Below are positions 1 to 8,081 of a DNA stretch of 64,000 nucleotides, piece by piece. The notes beneath the pieces were generated by a model. It searched no databases, was not told where the DNA came from, and saw only the letters and a list, made by a program, of their open reading frames with translations. Location: positions 73,541 to 137,540 of the forward strand of contig DHJC01000023.1 in assembly GCA_002404155.1 (NCBI GenBank), in the 5' to 3' direction. Made by a program: the position numbers and the translations under genes. The stretch's first letter is position 1; each line of letters opens with the position of its first letter. The DNA is from Chloroflexi bacterium UBA4730 (GTDB lineage Bacteria; Chloroflexota; Limnocylindria; P2-11E).

Positions 1-695
1 GTGTCGAAGAGCGCGCCGTAGATCCCGGGCGTGCTCGTGTAGAGCGTGCCCATGACCGTGTCGACGTTGGCGCTGTTGCCCTGGAACTTGAACGACGCCT
101 GGTCGTTAATGACCGTCAGGGTCGCCTGGAGGTCCCGGAGCATGCCCGGCGTCGACGTCGTCCCGGTGGCGCAGCCGACGAGCGGGTGGCCGGCCGAGTC
201 GTAGTTCTTCTCGATGGTCTTGCCGAGCCAGCCGTCCTGCTGCCGCCGCGACGGATCGCCGGTCTCCCATACCCGGATCGAGTCGAAGTGCGAGAAGCTC
301 GGTGCTGGGTAGCCGACGCCCTGGACGATCGCGACCTTGCCCTGGTCGTAGAGCGACTTGATGCCCTTGAGGTTCTGGTGCAGCGCGTGATCTTTGTCGA
401 TCGGGAGCGCCGCATCGGCCTCCTTGCCCAGCGTCGGACGGAGGTCGCGGTACTTCGGGTCGCCGATCGGGATGACCGTCTGCAGCCCGTCGTTGCCGCC
501 GCCGAGCTGGATCATCACGAGGACCCGGTCGTTGGTGACGCCCGCCCCCTTCGCGCTGTAGACGGCCTTCGCAAACACGTCCGGCACCGCGGCGTATCCG
601 GCGGCCAGCCCGCGCGCGCCCGCGCCGAAGACGAGCCCCTTCTGCAAGAAGTCCCGCCGCGAGATCTTGTCGATGCCGATGTTCTGCATGCTCAT
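1..695 (-). CDS. DUF1501 family protein, C-terminus beyond window
   Basis: The reading frame is open to the left edge, so about 231 N-terminal residues are visible. The start ATG at 695 follows GGAG in TAGGAGATCGAG, 9 nt after the stop of the DUF1800 gene. An N-terminal twin-arginine motif (SRRDFLQKG, about residues 12-20) and a following small-residue stretch indicate Tat export. The segment VLVMIQLGGGNDGLQTVIP is the characteristic start of the DUF1501 fold, a sulfatase/alkaline-phosphatase-like family. DUF1501 and DUF1800 genes are habitually paired and co-exported; their function is unknown. A second start ATG two codons later (689) is possible. Confidence 0.9.
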   Translation of the reverse strand, partial: MSMQNIGIDKISRRDFLQKGLVFGAGARGLAAGYAAVPDVFAKAVYSAKGAGVTNDRVLVMIQLGGGNDGLQTVIPIGDPKYRDLRPTLGKEADAALPIDKDHALHQNLKGIKSLYDQGKVAIVQGVGYPAPSFSHFDSIRVWETGDPSRRQQDGWLGKTIEKNYDSAGHPLVGCATGTTSTPGMLRDLQATLTVINDQASFKFQGNSANVDTVMGTLYTSTPGIYGALFD

Positions 696-704
696 CTCGA
701 TCTC

Positions 705-2216
705 CTACTTCAGCTGGAACTCAGGCGAGGCGAGGAGGATGAGCCAGCGGGTCTGGTCATCGGTCGCCGAGTTCAGTAGCTGCGCGGTCTGTTCGCTGAC
801 GATGCCGTCGATGTGCGTCTGGTGCGCGTTGCCGAATGCCGGCAGCTTCTGCATGCCGCCGAGCGTCGTAACGACGAAGTTCACGCGGGTGAGCACGTTA
901 TTGCTCGAGACCCACGATGCGTTGCTGGGCCATCCGCCGACCTCCGGCGGATCGAAGAGCGCCTGGCCCATGCCCGCACCGGATTGCGCGATGGCCCGCG
1001 AGAGCTGCGGCGCCTCGAGGGCCCGGGCCAGATGGACCATGACCTCGGTGGGCGACTTCACGAGCGACCGGTACGCCACTGGTTGGAGGAATTCCGGGCT
1101 CATGAAGACGTCGCGCATGAGCGTCTTGACGTCGTACCCGCTCTTCTTCCAGTCGGCCGCGATCCGGGCGACGTACACGTCCGGCGGGTCGGGCATGACG
1201 AACTCGCGGATCACCGTGTCCGCGATGTACGGCGCGACCGAGGCCTGCTGCATGATCCGGTCGAGGACTGCGCTCGTGTCCCACTGCTTGGTGACGCCGA
1301 GGTACGTGACGCTGCCCTTGTACGCGCGCGCCGGCTCGAAGATCCCGGATTTGACCGTGTCGGCCACGAGGTTCCTCGGCGCGGTGCGACCCTGCTGTTG
1401 CGCCCGCGCGATCTGGTAATCGATCATCGCCTGGGTCAGCGGCTCGCGCCATCCGGCGAGGGCCTTGGCGCCTGCGCGGACGTCGTCCTCGGTGAACGTG
1501 CCGACGCCCATCGTGAAGAGCTCCATCAGCTCACGGGAGTAGTTCTCATTCGGAGCCTTGCCGGTGCTCTGGCCAAGATCGAGGTAGCGCAGCATGCCCG
1601 GGTCGACGGTGACCTGGTACAGCATGTCGCGGAACGTGCCGAGCGCGATCTTCCGCCAGGTCAGGTTCTGCCAGTAGATGTACGGCGTCTGCGTCGTGAC
1701 CTTGCGGAAATCACTGGTGAAGTGGCCGTGCCAGAAGTAGGTCATCCGCTCGGCGAACGGTGTTGGGGTCGACAGCATCTGGTCGAGCCACCACGACTGC
1801 AGGGCGGTCACGTTGATCGGCTTGTCCTGCGACGCGGCCTCGGCGCCGGCGAGATCCTTGGGCGTCGCGGGCGGCGTCTCGATGAGCTTGTCGACGGTCT
1901 TCGCGAAGCCGTCTTTCACCGCCGTGTCGTACTGCGCCTTCGTCATGCCGAACGTCGCGCGGCGGAGGAGCTGCGCGACCTGGGCCTCCGGCTTGTCCAG
2001 CGGACTGACCCAGTCCTTCGTATTCACGACCGGTGCTGACGTGGGATCGAGAAAGGCGAGCGGGTCGGGTCCGAGCTTGTGCAGGCCGAGGACTCGCGAC
2101 ACCGCGAGGCCACCGGCGGCGGCGCCGGCGGCGAGGACCACCGTGCGGCGGCTGACGCGGCCGGCCGGCTTCTTGACCGTCGCGGTGCCGGTCGGCGCGG
2201 CGGCCTGTTCGTCCAT
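705..2216 (-). CDS. DUF1800 family protein, Tat-exported
   Basis: About 503 aa from the ATG at 2216; an upstream TTG (2249) would add 11 residues with no better ribosome site. The N-terminus carries a Tat-like signal (SRRTVVLAAG followed by an Ala/Gly-rich hydrophobic stretch). The body has DUF1800 hallmarks: QLLRRATFGMT near residue 85, WFWHGHFTS-like text (YFWHGHFTSDF) near 160, NENYSRELMELFTMGVG near 230, and PPEVGGWPSNASW near 440. It lies directly upstream of the DUF1501 gene, the usual pairing for these secreted proteins of unknown function. The pair is probably co-transcribed and co-exported. Confidence 0.9.
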   Translation of the reverse strand: MDEQAAAPTGTATVKKPAGRVSRRTVVLAAGAAAGGLAVSRVLGLHKLGPDPLAFLDPTSAPVVNTKDWVSPLDKPEAQVAQLLRRATFGMTKAQYDTAVKDGFAKTVDKLIETPPATPKDLAGAEAASQDKPINVTALQSWWLDQMLSTPTPFAERMTYFWHGHFTSDFRKVTTQTPYIYWQNLTWRKIALGTFRDMLYQVTVDPGMLRYLDLGQSTGKAPNENYSRELMELFTMGVGTFTEDDVRAGAKALAGWREPLTQAMIDYQIARAQQQGRTAPRNLVADTVKSGIFEPARAYKGSVTYLGVTKQWDTSAVLDRIMQQASVAPYIADTVIREFVMPDPPDVYVARIAADWKKSGYDVKTLMRDVFMSPEFLQPVAYRSLVKSPTEVMVHLARALEAPQLSRAIAQSGAGMGQALFDPPEVGGWPSNASWVSSNNVLTRVNFVVTTLGGMQKLPAFGNAHQTHIDGIVSEQTAQLLNSATDDQTRWLILLASPEFQLK

Positions 2217-2311
2217 CTCGTATGTGCTATCGCATCGCACCGGCCCCAAGTTGCGGTATCGCCCGGTCAGGTCGTAAAGAGCCTGTGAAATGCGGCTCCG
2301 ACACCCGGCCG

Positions 2312-2746
2312 CTACCGAGACGCGGCCCCGTAGGCGGTCCGGATCCTCGCCGCGTAGCCCTCGGCATCGGCCTCGTCGGCATAGGCTCGGCGCTTCCAGA
2401 GCGGCCGGGGCGAGAAGAAGCCGTCGCCCTCGGTCCGCGGCACGACGTGCACGTGGACGTGCGGGACGGTCTGGCTCACCCGGGTGTTCACCGCGACGAA
2501 CGAGCCATCCGCGTTGAGGGCCCGCTGCACCGCGATCGACATTCGCCGCGCGACCTCGAACAGCGGGCCGATGATGTCAGGCGACAGGTCGTCCAGCGTG
2601 TCGACGTGGACGCGCGGGACGACGAGCGTGTGTCCGAGGAAGAGTGGGCTACGGTCGAGGAACGCGATGACGCGCTCGTCACGGTGGATGATGTTGCCGG
2701 GCAGCGCGCCCGCGCCGATCCGGCAAAAGATACAGGCCACGCTCAT
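2312..2746 (-). CDS. HIT-family hydrolase
   Basis: 144 aa, the usual size for a single-domain histidine-triad protein. Cys-Ile-Phe-Cys near the N-terminus (CIFCRIGAG) resembles the zinc-binding CxxC of Hint-type proteins. The triad motif HVHVHVVP lies near residue 97, with the catalytic central His; RDERVIAFLDRSP is the conserved N-terminal strand. Members hydrolyse nucleoside phosphoramidates or dinucleoside polyphosphates. The start ATG overlaps the stop of the upstream sigma-factor gene by 4 nt (ATGA), so it is translated as part of that operon. The substrate cannot be told from sequence. Confidence 0.92.
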   Translation of the reverse strand: MSVACIFCRIGAGALPGNIIHRDERVIAFLDRSPLFLGHTLVVPRVHVDTLDDLSPDIIGPLFEVARRMSIAVQRALNADGSFVAVNTRVSQTVPHVHVHVVPRTEGDGFFSPRPLWKRRAYADEADAEGYAARIRTAYGAASR

Positions 2747-3933
2747 TCGCCGATGCGCTCCATCAGGAGCGCGCGCTCGGCCGGATTCTCGGTGAGCGCG
2801 AGCGCGCGTCGATCGCTCTCGCGGGCGTCATCGGCGTGGCCGAGCTCGCGGAGCAGCGCCGCCCGCGTCGCGTGGTATAGGTGATAGCGATCGAGCTCAT
2901 CCGCCATCTCGTCCACCTCCGCGAGCGCACGGGCCGGTCCGCCGACGTGCGAGAGCGCGATCGCCCGATTCAAGCGCACGACGGATGATCCCGTCATCCG
3001 GGCGAGCCCTTCGTACAGCATGAAGATCTGGGTCCAATCCGTCTCGTTCCACGTGCGCGCCTCGGCGTGACATGCCGCGATCGCGGCCTGGAGCTGATAT
3101 GGACCCGGTCGCCGCATCTGCCCGGCGCGCTCGACGAGCCCGATGGCCTCTCGTATCGCCCGCGAGTCCCAGCGCGAGCGATCCTGGTCCTGAAGGAGCA
3201 CGAGCCGGCCGTCGGCCGAGAATCGCGCGGCGGCCCGCGCGAGCTGCAGCGTCATGAGCGCGAGCAGGCCGACGGCCTCCGGCTCGTCGGGCATCAACTG
3301 CACGATGAGCTGAGCGAGCCAGCGGGCGTCCTCGGCGAGATCGCGGCGCTCGGGTGATGCGCTCCCGACGTAGCCCTCGTTGAACATGAGGTAGAGGACG
3401 CCCAGGATCTCGGCCAGCCGGTCAGGCAGCTCCAGGGCCGTGGGAACGCGCATCGGGATCCCGGCGTCGGCGATCTTCCGCTTCGCGCGGACGAGCCGCT
3501 GTGCGATCGTCGCCTCGGGGGTCACGAAGGCGCGCGCGATCTCCGCCGTCGTGAGGCCGAGCACGCTGCGCAACGTCAGGGCGATCTGCGATTCGCGCGG
3601 CAACGCCGGGTGGCAACACGCGAAGATGAGCTCCAGGCGCTCGTCCTGGTGCGTCGCGGCCGTGGGCATCGGCTCCTCCTGCAACAACGCGAGCTTCTCC
3701 CGATAGCCCGCCTCGCGGCGGAGCCGGTCGATGCCCTTCCGCCGCGCCGTCGTCATGAGCCAGGCTCCCGGGTTGTCAGGGATGCCGTCCCGCGGCCAGT
3801 GCTCGAGCGCCGCGACGAGCGCGTCCTGCACGAGCTCCTCGGCGAGGTCCCAGTCCCCGAGCGAGCGGACCAAGGCGGCCGTGAGCCGCCCGGCCTCCTC
3901 GCGAAAGACGCGCTCGAGCGCTTCCGCCCTTAC
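2743..3933 (-). CDS. ECF42-type RNA polymerase sigma factor with C-terminal TPR-like extension
   Basis: About 396 aa. Sigma region 2 lies at about residues 5-75 (GDWDLAEELVQDAL, GAWLMTTARRKGIDRLRR) and region 4 at about 115-170 (LTLRSVLGLTTAEIARAF). A 200-residue helical C-terminal extension typical of ECF42/DUF6596 sigma factors follows. The gene follows a DGPF/YCII gene, the known genomic partner of ECF42. No ATG/GTG/TTG lies where the family N-terminus belongs. A GTA codon at 3933 overlaps the TAA of the upstream gene in GTAA and would give family length. The nearest conventional start is a GTG at 3984, 54 nt inside the upstream gene. The product is a cytoplasmic transcription initiation factor; the extension is thought to control its activity. 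Confidence 0.88.
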   Translation of the reverse strand, partial: VRAEALERVFREEAGRLTAALVRSLGDWDLAEELVQDALVAALEHWPRDGIPDNPGAWLMTTARRKGIDRLRREAGYREKLALLQEEPMPTAATHQDERLELIFACCHPALPRESQIALTLRSVLGLTTAEIARAFVTPEATIAQRLVRAKRKIADAGIPMRVPTALELPDRLAEILGVLYLMFNEGYVGSASPERRDLAEDARWLAQLIVQLMPDEPEAVGLLALMTLQLARAAARFSADGRLVLLQDQDRSRWDSRAIREAIGLVERAGQMRRPGPYQLQAAIAACHAEARTWNETDWTQIFMLYEGLARMTGSSVVRLNRAIALSHVGGPARALAEVDEMADELDRYHLYHATRAALLRELGHADDARESDRRALALTENPAERALLMERIGE

Positions 3934-4274
3934 TCCGGGTGCTCGACGAGCGGCCGGATCTCGATGGTGCTGAGGACCGGCCACGCCTTCGCCATTGCGA
4001 TCGCCTCGTCGAGGTCCTTCACGTCCACGAGCGCGTAGCCGCCGATCGCCTCCTTGGCCTCGGTGAACGGGCCGTCGGTCACGGTGATCTTCCCGTTGCG
4101 CTGGCGGACCGTCGTCGCGGTGTTCGTGCCCTTGAGCTCCTCGCCGCCGGTGATCTTGCCGCTCTGCGTGTGCTCGCCGAACCATTCGCCGACGCGCTTG
4201 TAGGCCTCCTGGGTCTCCGGCTTGCTCGGGTCCCAGTTCGAGTCGTCGCTGATGAACATGAGCATGTACTTCAC
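3930..4274 (-). CDS. YCII-related DGPF-domain protein
   Basis: 114 aa from GTG 4274, chosen because GGAGGA stands 5 nt upstream; the initial VKYMLMF strand is typical of the family. The DGPF signature (VTDGPFTEAKE) lies near residue 65, followed by the YCII-like IGGYALVDVKDLDEAI. The fold is a small ferredoxin-like dimer of unknown chemistry. In many bacteria DGPF proteins are encoded beside ECF42 sigma factors, and here the two overlap at GTAA, which supports a common role. Divergent from the GNAT gene that starts at 4389. Confidence 0.9.
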   Translation of the reverse strand: MKYMLMFISDDSNWDPSKPETQEAYKRVGEWFGEHTQSGKITGGEELKGTNTATTVRQRNGKITVTDGPFTEAKEAIGGYALVDVKDLDEAIAMAKAWPVLSTIEIRPLVEHPE

Positions 4275-4388
4275 GCGGATCCTCCGATGGTGCGCTCGTG
4301 GCGCGTTCTCACCGATACGACGCTCGGACGCGCCCGGGATCGACACCGCATCGCGGGAACTTTACAGAAGAGCGATAGCGTGCGAGGG

Positions 4389-4892
4389 ATGGCCGACCTC
4401 CTGGTGAAGCTGTACGGGCTGCCGCCCGAGCGCGCCGTCGTCGGCGTCGATGTCCGGCGGGCCCTCCCGCCTGAAAAGCACGCCGTCGGGGCGTGGGTCG
4501 GCACCATGTTCGGGCCGCGCTGGGCGAGCGAGGGCTCCGTCGCGTTCTCCGGGCATCCGATCGGCTGTCACATCGCGATCGCGAGAGTCGTGCGCCCGGG
4601 CCCGGCTTCGCCGGACCCGGGCGAGCCCCATTCAAATGGCGTGCTCATCGGGTTCGCCTGCTGGGACGCGACCGCGCGCGGGTTCTTCGGTCCCGAGGGC
4701 GTCGCGGATGCGTGGCGCCGGAAGGGCGTCGGAGCCGCGCTCCTGCTCCAGTGCCTCCACGCGATGCGCGCGTACGGCTACGGCTACGCGATCATCGGCG
4801 GGGTCGGCCCGAAAGCGTTCTACGAGGGCGTCGTCCCGGTACTGGAGATCCCGGGCTCATCGCCCGGGATCTACCAAGGACTGCTGCGTTAG
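4389..4892 (+). CDS. GNAT-family N-acetyltransferase
   Basis: 167 aa from ATG 4389. The acetyl-CoA-binding motif A is visible around residues 108-128 (VADAWRRKGVGAALLLQCL, an R/Q-x-x-G-x-G/A variant), followed by YGYGYAIIGGVGPKAFYEGV, which is motif B. The N-terminal half lacks recognisable landmarks. Just upstream TAGCGT (4376-4381) could be a -10 element giving a very short leader; GAGGG abuts the start. Substrate unknown. It stands alone between divergent neighbours, and the cspA-like gene converges on it. Confidence 0.75.
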   Translation: MADLLVKLYGLPPERAVVGVDVRRALPPEKHAVGAWVGTMFGPRWASEGSVAFSGHPIGCHIAIARVVRPGPASPDPGEPHSNGVLIGFACWDATARGFFGPEGVADAWRRKGVGAALLLQCLHAMRAYGYGYAIIGGVGPKAFYEGVVPVLEIPGSSPGIYQGLLR

Positions 4893-4901
4893 CAGCGCGG
4901 G

Positions 4902-5102
4902 CTAGGCCGGTGTGACGTTCTGCGCCTCTTCCTTGTTGTTGCGCGAGCTCACGCCCTTTTCGTAGGTGACCGCCTGGCCGACCTGCAGCCGGTCGAATCC
5001 GCCGCCTGCCACCTGGGAGCGGTGGAAGAAGAGGTCCGTGCCGTCCGCCTGCGCGATGAAGCCATACCCGCGATCGGTGAGGGTCTTGATGGTGCCGTTC
5101 AC
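4902..5102 (-). CDS. cold-shock domain protein
   Basis: 66 aa, the normal CSD length. The start GTG at 5102 follows GGAG (GGAGTCGAAAGTG). The nucleic-acid-binding motifs are present: RNP1-like GYGFIA near residue 12 and RNP2-like DLFFHRSQ near 23, plus KGVSSRNNKEEAQNV at the end. It binds single-stranded RNA/DNA and acts as an RNA chaperone in the cytoplasm. Any cold-inducible leader would lie in 5103-5234, where I see no clear structure. Confidence 0.93.
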   Translation of the reverse strand: MNGTIKTLTDRGYGFIAQADGTDLFFHRSQVAGGGFDRLQVGQAVTYEKGVSSRNNKEEAQNVTPA

Positions 5103-5234
5103 TTTCGACTCCGTTCTTACTTGGGCCCACGTTGTCCCGCCACAGTAGCCCCCTTCGTTACATCCCGTCGGCGTCCCCCCGCCGGGTCCCGTTCGTCCTG
5201 CCGCGCTGGCACTGCGGTTGCTTTGCGTCGCCTC

Positions 5235-5456
5235 GTGAACGACCTGGTCTCTTTCGTCTGCGTCCGCGCCGACCACCAGCGGGCCACGGCCGACGCCGGG
5301 CAGGTCCAGCCGAAGGACGGCGGGCTTGCGTGGTGTCCCGACAAGTCGCTCGACGCGCACGAGGGCCACCAATGGCGCACCTGCGACGCCTCGCCGCTCG
5401 CGGCGGCCGCCACCCTCGCGGCGCGCCCGGTGACCGTGGAGTTCGCGGTCTCCTAG
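5235..5456 (+). CDS. small hypothetical protein, possibly secreted or metal-binding
   Basis: A 73-aa frame from GTG 5235 reads VNDLVSFVCVRADHQRAT and ends at TAG just before the chromate-transporter stop. It holds three cysteines and several histidines (FVCVRADH, AWCPDKS, TCDAS), spaced unlike a standard zinc finger. I do not recognise a family. Codon use resembles real genes (G/C third positions), and the frame fills the otherwise empty gap between the cold-shock gene and the convergent chromate pair. It overlaps the latter's stop by 4 nt tail-to-tail. Confidence 0.45.
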   Translation: MNDLVSFVCVRADHQRATADAGQVQPKDGGLAWCPDKSLDAHEGHQWRTCDASPLAAAATLAARPVTVEFAVS

Positions 5457-5962
5457 CGGCCCAGTGCGAGCCCGACGGCACCGCCGACCACGATCATCGC
5501 CGCCGGATGCAGCTTTCCGTGGACCGTGACTGCCACGGTCAGGACGACGAGCGCGAGCTGCCAGAGCTGCGTCCCGCCGGCGTTCACGATCGTCACGCCC
5601 GTCGCAAGAAGCAGCCCGACCGTCGCGAGCGAGACCCCCCGCACCAGCCCGCCGAACCACGCGGACATCAGCCAGCGCCGCGCGAGAGCCGTGGCCGGGA
5701 GCATCACGAGTGGCGCGAGGCTCGCGCCGACGAGGGCGTACAGCGCACCGGTCCAGCCGGCCACGAGGTAGCCGAGGCTCACGATGTACAACCCGTTTGG
5801 GCCCGGCGCGAGGCGGCCGACCGCGAGCGCCTGCACGATGCCGGCGTCGGTCACGTACTGCGGCACCAGGTCCGCGCGCAGCAGCGGGAGCGACGCGAGG
5901 CCGCCGATGGCGAGTGCCGAGGACTGCAGGAAGATGAGGAAGAGCTGGAGCTGCTCGAGCAT
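5453..5962 (-). CDS. chromate transporter, second half-subunit
   Basis: 169 aa, one CHR domain. QSSALAIGGLASLPLL near residue 12 and VGRLAPGPNGLYIVSLGY near 48 match the conserved FxxxSxxxxGGG and APGP signatures of the ChrA superfamily; five to six hydrophobic helices follow. Its ATG overlaps the TGA of the upstream half-gene (TGATG), so the two half-size proteins are translated together and likely form the antiparallel heterodimer typical of short-chain CHR pairs. Despite the family name, the physiological anion may not be chromate. Confidence 0.88.
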   Translation of the reverse strand: MLEQLQLFLIFLQSSALAIGGLASLPLLRADLVPQYVTDAGIVQALAVGRLAPGPNGLYIVSLGYLVAGWTGALYALVGASLAPLVMLPATALARRWLMSAWFGGLVRGVSLATVGLLLATGVTIVNAGGTQLWQLALVVLTVAVTVHGKLHPAAMIVVGGAVGLALGR

Positions 5963-6552
5963 CAGCTCATCGGCGCGTTGCTCGAGGTCGGCCGCTCGCG
6001 CCGGAGGAACACGGCGCCGAACGCGCCGGCGGCGAAGATGACGGCGATCGTCTGGGCGAGTCCTCCGAGGAGGATGCCGAACGCGGCCGCGATCACCGCG
6101 ACGTCGAGGACGGCGTAACGCCCGCGCTGCAGGACCGGCTGGGCCATCGTGAGTGCGAGGCCGATCGTCATGCCGCCCGCGACCGGGCCGATGCCCGCAA
6201 GCGCCGCGATCGTGAGCGGGTGCTGCGCGATCTCGCCGAGGAGGGCGGTCGCGACGGCGGTGATCACCGCCGCAGGCACCATCATCGCCCCGACGGACAC
6301 GATCACGCCGCGCAGCCCGGCCATCTGGCGGCCGAGCAGACCGGCGAGCGCCACCAGGTGGATGCCCGGGCTGAGCTGCGACAAGGCCCAGGCCTCGGTG
6401 AACTCGCGCAGCGTGATCCAGCCCATCCGCTCGACAACGATGCGCCGGATCATGAACAGGGTGCTCGTGCCGCCACCCACGGACTGCGTGCCGATGTCGA
6501 ACCACGCGCGGGCGAGCGCACGCGACGATGGCGGGGACCTCACAATCCGCAT
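5962..6552 (-). CDS. chromate transporter, first half-subunit
   Basis: 196 aa from the ATG at 6552; an ATG at 6612 would run through the divergent GNAT gene and is less likely. The CHR signature FDIGTQSVGGGTSTLFM lies near residue 18 and LSQLSPGIHLVALAGLLG near 58. The rest is hydrophobic helices. Together with the coupled downstream half it makes a two-subunit inner-membrane CHR transporter. Its proposed start lies only 3 nt from the proposed GNAT start on the other strand, leaving no free promoter space, so one or both starts may need revising (a GTG at 6543 is an alternative). Confidence 0.85.
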   Translation of the reverse strand: MRIVRSPPSSRALARAWFDIGTQSVGGGTSTLFMIRRIVVERMGWITLREFTEAWALSQLSPGIHLVALAGLLGRQMAGLRGVIVSVGAMMVPAAVITAVATALLGEIAQHPLTIAALAGIGPVAGGMTIGLALTMAQPVLQRGRYAVLDVAVIAAAFGILLGGLAQTIAVIFAAGAFGAVFLRRERPTSSNAPMS

Positions 6553-6555
6553 CCT

Positions 6556-7194
6556 ACGGACGAGCTCGTATTCAAGCCGCTGACCCCGTCGCGCATCGAC
6601 GACTTCGCGCACGTCCTGGGGTCGAGCGGGTCCGGCCGTCTCGCAACTGGTTCGCTATTCGGCGGGAGCGGATGCTGGGACCTGTGGCCGCGCCTGAGCG
6701 GCACGGAGCAGCGTGCCGACGGCCTCGATCGTTCGACCGACCAGCGTCGCGCGAAGCTCACCACGCTCGCGAAGCGCCGTCATGCGCCCGGCCTGCTCGC
6801 GTACCGCGGGCGCGAGGCCGTCGGCTGGGTGTCGATCGGGCCCCGGCTGGACTACCACCGCCTGGCGCAGTCGAAGGCGACACCAGCCGTGGACGAGCTG
6901 CGGGTCTGGGTGATCCCGTGCCTCGCGGTGCGCAAGGAAGCGCGCGGCCAGAGCGTCGCGACGGCGCTCATCCGCGCGGCGGTGGCGTACGCGACCTCGC
7001 GCGGCGCGCCTGCGGTCGAGGCGTACCCGCGCGCCGGTGGCAAGCGGGTGGTCCACGACGTGTGGGCGTTCTACGGCACCGAGGCCCTGTTCAAGAAAGC
7101 CGGCTTCAGGAAGGTGCGGGGCGTCCTGCCTGTGCCGAAGGGGTGGACCCCAAGAGTTACGATGCGTGCCGCCGCTACGATGCCGCGAACGTGA
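6556..7194 (+). CDS. GNAT-family N-acetyltransferase, start codon unclear
   Basis: About 212 aa if read from the ACG at 6556. The protein opens with ELVFKPLTPSRIDDFAHVLG, a normal GNAT N-terminus, and carries motif A (CLAVRKEARGQSVATALIRAA, about residues 120-140) and motif B with VWAFYGTEALFKKAGF. No ATG, GTG or TTG lies in frame at the right place; ACG 6556 or CTG 6580 are the only near-start codons. The 3' end overlaps the next gene at TGATG, tying it to the downstream sugar-transport operon. Substrate unknown. Confidence 0.72.
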   Translation, partial: TDELVFKPLTPSRIDDFAHVLGSSGSGRLATGSLFGGSGCWDLWPRLSGTEQRADGLDRSTDQRRAKLTTLAKRRHAPGLLAYRGREAVGWVSIGPRLDYHRLAQSKATPAVDELRVWVIPCLAVRKEARGQSVATALIRAAVAYATSRGAPAVEAYPRAGGKRVVHDVWAFYGTEALFKKAGFRKVRGVLPVPKGWTPRVTMRAAATMPRT

Positions 7195-8081
7195 TGCGCT
7201 GGACCGCGCGGGATTTGCGCTCGCTCGCGACGGGCCTTGCCTACCTCGCCCCGTCGTTCGTGCTGTTCGCCGCCTTCGTATTCATTCCGCTCGGCCGCAC
7301 CTTCTACCTCAGCTTCTTCAACACCAGATCCACCGGCGCGATCACGACGTTCGCCGGGCTCGATCACTACCTCGAGCTCGTCACGTCAGCTGAGTTCCAC
7401 GCCGGTTTGCTGGCCACCGCGCTCTTCGTGCTGTACACGGTGCCACTCGGCATCGGGCTCGGGCTGGTCCTCGCGGTCCTCCTGAATCAGCGCCTGCGCG
7501 GCATCAATGTCTTCCGCACGATGATGTCGAGCACGATCGCGATCTCCGCCGCGGTCGGGTCGCTCATCTGGCTCCTCCTCTTCAATCCGAGCCTTGGCCT
7601 GCTGAACTACGTGCTGTCGCTCGCGGGCATCGCCGGCCCGCAGTGGCTCATCCAGCCGAACGTGGCGATCGTCGCCGTGTCGATCACGACGATCTGGCTG
7701 ACGCTCGGCACGAACATCATCGTTCTGCTTGCCGGCCTGCAGGGGGTGCCCGAGGAGATCTACGAGGCGGCACACCTTGACGGCGCGCACGGCGCGACGC
7801 TCTTCACCCGCATCACGATCCCGATGGTCTCGCCATCACTGTTCTTCCTCGTGGTCGTCGACACGATCGCCGTGCTGCAGGCATTCACCCAGATCCACCT
7901 GCTCACCCGCGGCGGTCCGGTCGACGCGACGCGAGCGCTCGTGTACAGCATCTACCTCGACGCGTTCCAGAACTTCCAGTTCGGCTACGCGAGCGCCCAG
8001 GCCGCGGTGCTGTTCGCACTGGTGCTCGTGCTGACCCTCGTCCAGTTCCTGGTGATCGAGCGGCGGGTGCACTACCAATGA
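7194..8081 (+). CDS. ugpA: ABC transporter permease, glycerol-3-phosphate/sugar type (UgpA/MalF-like)
   Basis: 295 aa with about six hydrophobic segments. The cytoplasmic EAA loop that contacts the ATPase is clear: EEIYEAAHLDGAHGATLFTRITIP near residue 190. The ATG overlaps the preceding stop (TGATG). It is followed by a second permease, a solute-binding lipoprotein, GlpD and GlpK, so glycerol-3-phosphate or a glycerophosphodiester is the likeliest substrate. The assignment to UgpA rather than another CUT1 sugar permease is from context. Confidence 0.85.
   Translation: MRWTARDLRSLATGLAYLAPSFVLFAAFVFIPLGRTFYLSFFNTRSTGAITTFAGLDHYLELVTSAEFHAGLLATALFVLYTVPLGIGLGLVLAVLLNQRLRGINVFRTMMSSTIAISAAVGSLIWLLLFNPSLGLLNYVLSLAGIAGPQWLIQPNVAIVAVSITTIWLTLGTNIIVLLAGLQGVPEEIYEAAHLDGAHGATLFTRITIPMVSPSLFFLVVVDTIAVLQAFTQIHLLTRGGPVDATRALVYSIYLDAFQNFQFGYASAQAAVLFALVLVLTLVQFLVIERRVHYQ

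Noticed and set aside
813..2039. Long plus-strand frame of 408 codons opposite the DUF1800 gene
   Set aside because: High-GC antisense shadow: Arg/Ala/Val/Asp-rich, low-complexity composition, no family pattern, while the minus strand encodes a clear DUF1800 protein.
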